Origin: Narthecium ossifragum
Lineage: Eukaryota; Streptophyta; Magnoliopsida; Dioscoreales; Nartheciaceae
Length of the DNA: 64,000 nt
Direction of reading: 5' to 3'
NCBI GenBank assembly: GCA_963920575.1
Contig: OY986966.1
Coordinates: forward strand, 17,727,888 to 17,791,887
Part shown: positions 56,249 through 64,000 of the stretch, one piece after another
How positions within the stretch are numbered: position 1 is the stretch's first letter
How the letters are laid out: the number at the start of each line of letters is the position of its first letter
The notes under the pieces: generated by a model
Told to the model about the DNA's origin: nothing
Seen by the model: the letters and a program-made list of their open reading frames with translations, nothing else
Database searches by the model: none
Program-made: the position numbers and the translations under genes

Positions 56249-57653
56249 TGATGTGCTGTCGCAGGCACTCAAAAATAAATCCAGTACTTTTCAAAACAAA
56301 TGTAGTAGTGCGAGCAAGGGTCGATCCCACGAGGAATGCCTAGCCTAGTTTTGTGCTTCGTGAACAAAAAGGGGATTTGAATATAACGAAAAGAAACTAA
56401 GAAATAATTAAAATTAAAGAGCGAAGTGAATCAGCAGAACTAACCTTGGTCTAAGTCAACATCCACCATCAGAATCTGACAACTGATCATTGATGCAAGT
56501 ATCAATCAATTCATACCATGAATATTCACCGTTCGAATTAAATTCGAATCTCACCTCAATCATAGTTAATTAGAAACAAGCGATCCAATTAACCCTAACT
56601 ACTAAACAACCTAAGACAAACGCTGTAGATTTAATCTAGTAGCAGCCTTAAGAATAGGGAGATCGATGAAGCTAAACAACACAAGCACAAGCGGTTGCAT
56701 TTAATCTAGTCGAATATTCTTCCTAAGATCTATTAATCTCTGAAACGCAGTAGATTATTAAACCCTAGTTGCTTCGCAGATTAGAGGGATCAAACATTTC
56801 CGAATTTAATATCCAACCTAGCAGTAGATCGCAATGAATAATAAACTAGTAGCGCTCCTAGTAATTAAACAAGACAATCATGAAAATAAACACAGAAGAA
56901 TATTCAATACTCAAAGCATAAATTGAACAATAAAAACTAATTAGATCTCACAGTTTTATTGATTTCGAGGTTTCCGTCTCCTTCGACCAAGTATCAAAGT
57001 TTAACCACGCAGGGCCATGAATAACTCAAAAGAAAAGAAAGAAAACAAAAGAAAAACTAAAGAGAAAGAGGAGAGAGCCCCCTGAGAGGTAGTGGCAGCC
57101 TTGAGAAATAGATGAGTGAGAGAGGGATACGTGGGATAGAGGAACGTGAGAGTCCTCTCCCAACTAATCTTTCCTCTTTTAAAGATAAGCAAATCCCACT
57201 AATTAAGGCAAGCTTATTAGAAAATAAAGTCCTAATATAACTGGGTAAGATAGTGGTATCCAGCTGGAATCTTCTTGCATCAAATCTGGAATCTTCTAAA
57301 CACAAATCTCGTCCAAAAATGCAGCGACTTCAGACCTGACCTCTTCCGCTATTTTTCTGTCTTTCTGGAGTCGGTATCTTACAAAACTCAAAACATTAAA
57401 GTTGTAGAGCTCTTCCTTAGCTTTTCAAAGCATCCTGGATCATCCCAATCAGAGTTTGTACGAAAAAGTTATCTTCAAATTACTAACTGTTGTGCAGAAT
57501 GTCCAGAATTGCTCAATTAACTTCATTTTCTACTTAAGGTCTCCAATTGTATCCTAAATCAAAATATAAGAATAATGAGTACATTTAGGCACAAAATAGA
57601 TATAGAAGACCAAACATTTAGGGAGAAAAATATGACATTTTATATTCTCATCA
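56249..57653 (-). repeat. 5' LTR of the non-autonomous element
   Basis: It is 1405 bp and co-linear with 51009-52419, with scattered substitutions and one 6-bp difference near 57100 (CTTGAGAAATAG against CTTATGTAAGAGAGATAG). It ends ATATTCTCATCA before the caagg duplication. Confidence 0.95.
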
Positions 57654-59636
57654 CAAGGCTAGGCATAGCCCACGGCTCGTCAAGGAGTAAACATGCATAA
57701 AGCAGATAAAGGTCTACATTACACTAATCCAATATTATAACGGCGCCCACGGGCCGTAAACAAGCAACAACACATTCAATCAAAATTTCGGCATTACGAC
57801 GGCATCCACAGCCGTCTACCGCAATTTCTACAACGGGGGCACAACCCCGACCACACAATCATCAATCAACAACAAATATAATAAACAACAACTAGGGCAC
57901 AACTTCGATCCATTCAATTATCTAAACATCCCAATGGGCATGACTCCCTTGGTTCAACCACGAGCCCCACACGGGCTTAAGCAAATATAAATTACATAAG
58001 CAGATAGCACACTACAGTTTGAATGAAAAGCTTCTAAGCACGGGAAATCGGAGAAGGAATACACGGAGTATAACACACAGTAAAACCCAATCCATTAGCC
58101 CGAGACTTGGCATTTAAATATACTAGCATGATCTGAATTACAAATACACATTAGACATACATGCTCATTACAATAATCCAAATCACTTATAATTAATAGG
58201 CATACTTCACAATCTAATTGCTAATTAGAGGAGGGTTTTGCAACTAACTAATTAGGCCGAAATTGAGGTAATTAAGTATACAAAGATTATCACATTGAAT
58301 ATGTTAATCCTAGAGATCATTTGGAGCATTAACTTCATAATTCCCGAAGAATTAAACACAAGGAAAACATCGAAATCCACAAATTACACATTTTCAGATT
58401 GCTACAGTAATCCTAAATTTGAAGCCGTGAAATCTTATCAACTCGACGTTCAAACGACGTCAAATCTTAAATTAAACTTGGGAAGATATTGATTAACATG
58501 TGAGGAACATTTCCTCCAAGAATTGGATCTAATTGATGTCTAATTTTTACTTAATTATCTTACTAATTTCACAAATCGAGTTTCGCAGCAGTTCCGTAGA
58601 AAAATCATCAAAATTCGTATATAAATTCAAAAATTATAAAACCAGCGGCAATTGAAAGTAGATTCGATGGTCTACAACTTTCATCTTGAAAGTTACACGA
58701 GATCATGCTCACACAGCTTAACAATCGAGCATGAACTCAACTGTTAATCAAAGAACAGAGCATCGACGGAAATCCGGGAAAACATTGTATAAATCCAGCT
58801 TAAATCCGAGATAAAATCCTACCAAACTTAGATCAGTTGTTAATCAAGCCTGTAAGTATCATTTAACGTAAACAAAATCACAGATTTAACAAACAAACCC
58901 TAGATCTAGCTTAACCTAAAGATCAAGGTAGAAACCCTACCTTAAACGCCAATCCAGTCTTCATTCCTTTGCTAATCCGCCGTGATCCATCATCCTCCGT
59001 CGCCGTCTCCAGCTCGCCGGAGGGCCGCCAGGGTCCTCCCACAACCGCAGCCGTCGCCGGAGAAGGAAGAGGGCTGTCGCGGAAGAGAGAAGGGAAGGAA
59101 GGAGAAGGAGGGGACCTCGCCGCCGCCTCCAGGCCGCCAGGGAAGGTGGCCGGAGGAAGAAGAAGTCGGCGCGGGGGAGAAAGGGAAGTGGGGTCGGGCA
59201 CGAGTAAGGCAGGGAAGGAAGAGGAAAGGAAAGAAAAGAAAAATAAAAGAAAAAGAAAAGAAACGGAGAGAAAAGGAAAAAAGGAGAGAGAAAGCTAAGC
59301 CACTTAAGCGGCTGAGCTGGTCTAGCTGAGTCAATTAATCGGACTGAATTTGATTTGACCCCACATTACGATCTCGTCGCAATCTCATCCGGATCTGACG
59401 ATCGCGAACGCTCCTACTCGATCTATTCAATCACACACATCAATCAAGGTTGTGTGTGCACTACGCGGGTGTGAAACCGACCACCAGGGCGCAATTTTAC
59501 CAAATTGCCCCTGGGGTCCAAAAGCAGCGATGCGAGCAACCGATCGCAAACCAAGACCAACCGAGCCAAACCAAGAGACCAAACCCTCGATCTAACGCGA
59601 TCGGATCAGGTTGGAAGGACGGGTCCTCACACATAC

Positions 59637-61149
59637 TGTCCGTGATGAAATCAGACGAGCTTATATCAAATTGGGGCCATATCAACCCAAATTACATGAG
59701 TACCATGGACAGAATTTGGACGATAATATCGTTGATTTCAACACTCTCGGTTCAGCCAATTTCCTTGGTTAGAGTACTCTCCTTCTAAAAATGCAACATT
59801 TTGTTTTCCATGCTTTCTTTTTGAAAAGAATACATCTGCACAACCCACATTTACTCTTGATGGATTTAAAAGCTGGAAAAGAGTTAATAATGAGGCAAAA
59901 TGTGCACTTTTGACACATATGGGAGGCCCTACTTCTCCACACAATAATGTCGTAAATGCCGTTGATGACTTAATGAATGTCACACGACATATTGACAAAG
60001 TTATCAATGCTCAAACTTTTGAAGAGATAAAGAAGAACAGATTGCGCCTAATGGCAACAATTGAGAGTGTGTGATGGCTAAGCTTGCAAGCTTGCGGATT
60101 ACGAGGCCATGATGAATAATCAGATTCTCATAATAGGGGTAATCTCATTGAGATGATAAAGCTTATGGTAGGATTTAATGTTAACATTGCAGATGTTGTC
60201 TTCGAGAATGCTCCAAAAAATGCAATGTATATATCACCAATGATTCAGAAAAATATTTTATAGATTCTTCTCAACCAAAGTGCGGAGCAAAATTCGTGAT
60301 GAGTTGGGTGATGCTAAGTTCTGCATTCTAGTCGATGAAGCGAAAGACGCATCTAATAAAGAGCAAATGACTATAGTGCTTAGATTTGTTGATACTCATG
60401 GTACCATATGTGAGCGTTTCTTTGACATTGTGCATGTTTCAAATACATCATCATCAACACTTCATAAAGAAATATTTGATGTTTTGACACGATGTAATTT
60501 GCATATTCACAATATGCGAGATCAAGGTTATGATGGCGCGAGCAATATGCGTGGTGCATGGAATGGTTTGCAGCCTTTGTTTCTTAGAGATTATCCATAT
60601 GCCTATTATGTGCATTGCTTTGCCCATTGATTGTAGCTAGCATTAGTTGGGGTTGCAGAGAAAGAGCAGACAATTTGGCTTTTCTTTTCAAAGCTGACTA
60701 CTATTGTGAATCTTATGAATTCTTCTTCAAAGTGTCATTCAGTGTTACAGACTGCTCAAAGCATTGAGATTGCTCATTCTCTGTCTAGTGGAGAACGCAA
60801 GACTGGTAGAGGGGTTAATCAGGTTGGTACATTGCAACGAGCTGGAACTACCCGGTGGGGCACTCACTTTGATTCTATTTACGGTATAGTTGATATATAT
60901 AGTGCAACAATTAAAGTGCTTGAAGGCATTATGGATGATGGTTCCTCTAACTCTATACGTGGGAAGCTGCATGTTCTTTAATGGTAATGAAGTCATTTGA
61001 TTTCTTATTTATCTTACACTTGATGCATAAGATTATGAAGATTACAAATTTGCTTTGTTGGGCCTTGCAACAAAAATCACGTGACATCTTAAATGCAATG
61101 GATCTAGTCTCTACTACAAAAGAATTGCTTCAAAAGTTGAGAGATGATG
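59637..61149 (+). pseudogene. hAT TTF/DUF4371 transposase, main part
   Basis: Resuming after the solo LTR: RRAYIKLGPYQPKL, then after a frame change a TTF-type finger (EYSPSKNATFCFPCFLFEKN near 59775). SWKRVNNEAKCALLTHMGGP follows. DUF4371 lies near 60180-60630, with KFCILVDEAKDASNKEQM, GYDGASNMRGAWNG and HCFAH, the hAT-type acidic residues and C/H motif. GTTRWGTHFDSI follows near 60840. Stops near 59788, 60074, 60261, 60630 and 60980 and frameshifts break it. The C-terminal dimerisation region is beyond the copy B insertion at 61150. Confidence 0.88.
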
Positions 61150-63377
61150 TGTCACGCTCCGACCCGCGTAGGCCCAACCGGGCCGGGCGACGCGAACTGG
61201 AACCTAACCTACTACGGAAATTTTGGCAAGGGTTCCCTTTAATCATAGTGGTCTCCCTAGCAATTCATAATCATCCTGTATTAACATACAATTACAAACC
61301 TCAAACACTGAAGCTGAATATATACAAATCCTTAACAGGGTAAAAGTTATACAAAATCTCTCCCGTAGGAGGCTAACAAAACAAAAGGTATAAAACTGAC
61401 GATCACAGCACCTCAACTACCGCCAGACGTCGCCACATCACCAAACACCAGCCCGATAGGGGCGACCGAAGAAGTGCTAGCGCCAGCACCTGCAAAACGG
61501 AGTCCGGGTAGGAGTGAGCACTAAGCTCAGCAGGGACACTACACTACGACACTCACAAGGGAGGGAATACAATAGTGTCGCCCTCAAGCAAAGGCTGGGT
61601 GTACACAGGAGTCCCATAACCCCACCGCGTCTCCCTGAAGGGAGGCCTCAGTTATGGTCCCCAACCGAACTGGTCACATGCTGGGTCGCCCTCAGTGAGG
61701 CAAGAAACCGGCACTGCCATCTCACTTGTAGGAAACCAACACTGCTAGGCGGGCAACCAACACCGCTGAGTAGGCACTACCTCTATCAAAGAGACAGTGA
61801 ACCGGACACCGGCTACACCTCAACACTCGCCTCGAGGCCGACACGACCTCTAAATATCAAACCACATGTATTCAGGTCATCTTACCCTATCATCGAAAAA
61901 CGACTGAATACTACAAATCGAGTCCTGGACCAAGCTACCCGCAACGGTCCTAGAGCTAGATTCGGACTACCCGAAGCCCCGGATCGGCGATCAACCCATC
62001 GCCAGCGCCCTACACAGATGCAACTAATGCACAAGGCAATGCATGTTATGAGTACACGCAGGAATATATAGATAAGCATGCAACAGTATGTGATTGTATA
62101 TCAAACAAGGTCTGGGCACGGCATCCTGCCGGCCCGGGGTGGTGAGCAGGTAAATAAGGTCTAGGAGCTGCTACAGGGGTACCACCACCAACGGTCAGCA
62201 GTCCACCACAACACCTGCATCGGGAAGCAGCCCCACAAACAACAGCTCACAGATATCCCAGATAAAGCCCTCGGCGCACGCCGGCATGTAAGGCTAAGGA
62301 AAGCTTTAGGGCTACCCGCCCGTTTATTCTAAATATCCCGGGATTTATCACTCCCCCGGTTCACCACTGCCCCTGATATGGGACTAACATGCTTAAACAT
62401 ATGTACTAGTTATAAAACAGTAGAGAAAACCATCATACAAAGCCCCGCGGGCAAAATCCACTTGAAAACACCCCTCAGCCACTAAGAGATCGATCTCCCT
62501 TCCCAAGGGGATCGATCTTCTTAGCACTTGGGAGAAACTCGTCCCTGAAGGAGATTGATCTTCTCCACCAGAAGGATCGATCTTCTTCATGACATGGAAC
62601 CCACCACCTCAACCCAGGCAAGGATCGATCTCTCTCCAGCCGAGGGATCGATCCTGCTCGGGCTGGGCATGACGACCCAGAAGGGATCGATCTTCCCTCA
62701 AGGGAAATCGATCTGAATGGGTTCTCCGGCGACCGGACGGCGTAAAATACCACCGAAAAATACAACCAAATCCCCCAAAACTCTGGGATCTGGTAGATCA
62801 AGCACCTACGAGTCCAAAATCAGGGAAATCATGGAAAACAGACATGTATATTAACAGATCTAAGCAAAAGAACATAATCAAACCGGAAAAACTCCAAAAA
62901 CCCGAAAGATTGTAGGTAGAATCCCTACCTATGCAATAGCAGCTTCAATCCAAGCTACTAGGCCTTAGATCTTTCTCAAACGAAAAAAAATCTAGCAAAA
63001 ACACGGCTGAAATCTCGGATTCTCCAAAAAAAATCAAAAGAAAAGGTTTCGTTCGTTTTATAGACGAACGAACCGACTTAAGAGAGATCGATCTCTTTTG
63101 AGAAAGAGATCGATCTCTTTTTTTCTGGCACTAAGAGATCGATCTTCTAGCTAGGGAGATCGATCCCTTGGGTGCAGAAAGCTAGACTTGTGCTAAAACT
63201 TAAGCCCAAGCCCGGATCTTTCGATCCCGGGTCCCACTAACCATTCTAGCCAAACATTAACACAACCATGGTCAGTGTGTGCACACGCGGGTGTGAAACT
63301 AGCCGACAAGACACAATTTACCAAATTGCCCTTACGGTCCACGACGAGCTACAGGAATAGAGGGACGGGTCCTCACA
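61150..63377 (-). repeat. 3' LTR of Tekay copy B
   Basis: The LTR is 2228 bp, from TGTCACGCTCCGACCC to GGGTCCTCACA, the same family as 7623-10046 (shared start GGGCCGGGCGACGCGAA, shared block GGTAGGAGTGAGCACTAAG at 61508 and 8010). It is inserted in the hAT transposase; the left 5 bp are tgatg, but the other flank is outside the window. The open frames at 61514-62071 are LTR sequence, not genes. It contains ATCGAT palindrome clusters at 62487-62717 and 63083-63172. Confidence 0.92.
62487..63172. repeat. ATCGAT palindrome clusters in LTR of copy B
   Basis: Sites include AGAGATCGATCTCT at 63083-63096 and an 18-bp perfect palindrome AAAGAGATCGATCTCTTT at 63103-63120, which together can fold as one hairpin with a TGAG loop. 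Farther left, about ten GATCGATC or near-matches at 62488-62715 are arranged in pairs. Arms such as CTTCCCT and AGGGAA lie between the sites of a pair (near 62690). Confidence 0.9.
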
Positions 63378-64000
63378 TCCTAATACACTTAAAGGAAATC
63401 TCGTCTCGAGATTCGATAAAGGTAGGGTTCGGAAACAAAAGAAACAGCTACACTAGAAGACATGACAAAAGTTACCTCGAGAAGGGAACAAGTGCGGATA
63501 CTCCTGCCGCATGGGCGCCTCGCGCTCCCAGGTCATCTCCTCGACGCCTCTGTGCCTCCACAGTACCTTGACCAAGGGAATCGTTTTGCCCCGCAAGACC
63601 TGATCCCTCCGGTCAAGTACTCGAACAGGCTGCTCAACGAGCGTCGCGTCTGACTCAACCTCGATGTCATCTACTCTGATGACATGCGATGGGTCGGGGT
63701 GGTATTTCCTCAGCATCGGCACGTGAAAAGTCGAGTACACAGCTGACATGTGCTGAGGAAGGTCCAAGCGGTAGGCTACCTCGCCGACCCTCTCTAGGAT
63801 CTCAAACGGTCCGACGAACCTCAGAGCCAACTTGCCCCCGCTGCCAAACCTAACAGACCCTCTGTACGGTGCTGCCCGCAGGAACACACTGTCGCCAACT
63901 GCGAACTCAAGCGGTCGTCGCCTCTGATCTGCATAGCTCTTCTGCCGGCTCTGAGCCGTCAGAAGCCTCTGCCTGATCTACACTAACCTCTCTGACGACC
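63378..64000 (-). mobile_element. Tekay copy B internal region (3' end; rest outside window)
   Basis: This continues copy B beyond the LTR and is nearly co-linear with positions 1-560 of copy A. It carries the element's 3' noncoding stretch (63378-63452) and the integrase C-terminal and chromodomain coding region. The remaining element and its 5' LTR would lie to the right. Confidence 0.9.
63453..64000 (-). pseudogene. Integrase C-terminal domain and chromodomain of copy B
   Basis: [40 protein letters not shown] and the chromodomain ([36 protein letters not shown]) align with copy A at 19-560. A stop codon at 63978-63980 (TAG in element sense), where copy A has a histidine codon (CAT), interrupts the frame, so this copy is also defective. 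The stretch runs off the window. Confidence 0.9.

Larger units (their letters stand above)
51009..57653 (-). mobile_element. Complete non-autonomous Athila-related LTR retrotransposon
   Basis: It is flanked by perfect caagg duplications (51004-51008, 57654-57658) and has two 1.4-kb LTRs, a tRNA-Asp-type primer binding site and a polypurine tract, all fixing minus orientation. The 3829-bp interior lacks protease, RT, RNase H and integrase. It encodes two abutting frames (55223-54357 and 54356-53958). Its 3' noncoding region (52420-53900) is homologous to that of the Athila element at 20223-21712, so it probably uses Athila proteins in trans. The LTRs differ at roughly 2-3 percent of sites by eye, older than the Athila copy in this window. 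Confidence 0.93.
49950..59631 (-). mobile_element. Solo LTR (Tekay-like, family 2) split by a nested element
   Basis: It starts TGTCACGCCCCGACCC and ends GGGTCCTCACA, flanked by perfect catac duplications (49945-49949, 59632-59636). Without the nested 6645-bp element and its duplicated 5 bp it is 3032 bp. It is homologous to the solo LTR at 2166-4923, including the CGATGCAGCCCAGGTAGGAG block (50399) and the GA-rich stretch (59060-59300). No retroelement genes of its own are present. Confidence 0.93.
48689..61149 (+). mobile_element. hAT transposon encoding a TTF-finger/DUF4371 transposase (right end outside window or lost)
   Basis: The left terminus is CAGGGGCGGATCTATG at 48689, a terminal motif style common in plant hAT elements; the preceding 8 bp are atatcatg. 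The transposase frame starts at 49753, is cut at 49949 by a solo LTR, resumes at 59637, and is cut again at 61149 by Tekay copy B. The hAT right terminus is not visible. Its coding sequence also carries stops and frameshifts. Confidence 0.75.

Noticed and set aside
61514..62071. 185-codon frame as a gene
   Set aside because: It lies fully inside the Tekay copy B LTR and has no domain; the homologous LTR at 7623 does not keep it.
1..64000. CRISPR arrays, bacterial operons, tRNA genes
   Set aside because: No array of regular direct repeats with unique spacers, no bacterial gene organisation and no complete tRNA cloverleaf was found; the window is plant nuclear DNA.

Overview
This is an AT-rich nuclear segment of a flowering-plant genome. 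The evidence is one intron-containing host gene, several plant LTR-retrotransposon lineages (Tekay/Del chromovirus, Athila), PIF/Harbinger and hAT DNA transposons, an endogenous pararetrovirus remnant and plastid-derived DNA. I cannot name the species. Almost everything outside the one host gene is transposon-derived.

Region 1-10046 is a decayed minus-strand Tekay/Del-type Ty3/gypsy element (copy A). It has a 5' LTR at 7623-10046, an initiator-tRNA-Met-type primer binding site, and gag, protease, RT, RNase H, integrase and chromodomain running right to left. A 2.76 kb solo LTR (2166-4923) is inserted in its RT. Region 10047-15487 holds an array of short degenerate motifs, a broken caulimovirid-like pararetrovirus fragment (about 10921-12456) and low-value repeats. 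Region 15488-27014 is a large PIF/Harbinger transposon with TAA target duplications, a DDE transposase gene at one side, a Myb/SANT-like gene at the other and 140-bp GA-rich tandem repeats near its right end. It is split by a young, internally deleted Athila element (17886-23281).

Region 29077-36646 carries the only host gene that looks intact: a six-exon gene for a 343-residue membrane-anchored sulfotransferase-like protein (NodH-like plant family). Its third intron holds a mosaic of plastid rpl23, rpl2, rrn16 and rrn23 fragments, and its fourth intron holds two tandem-repeat blocks. Region 36647-48688 is mostly featureless, with a solo LTR (38624-41137, TSD gttac), two Tourist-like MITEs (41161-41325, 46780-47107) and part of a third TIR-type element (from 47119).

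Region 48689-64000 is a nest. A TTF-finger/DUF4371 hAT transposon starts at 48689. It is interrupted by a 3.0 kb solo LTR (49950-59631, TSD catac), which is itself interrupted by a complete 6.6 kb non-autonomous Athila-related element (51009-57653, TSD caagg). Farther right the hAT is interrupted by a second minus-strand Tekay element (copy B, LTR 61150-63377) that runs off the window.

The most notable signal not explained by ordinary annotation is in the LTRs. LTRs from different families carry clusters of palindromes built on an ATCGAT core. The flanks differ between families yet stay self-complementary, and adjacent sites are often paired so that they could fold into longer hairpins. A second signal is three PPT-like motifs whose 513-bp spacing is the same in the autonomous-lineage and non-autonomous Athila elements.
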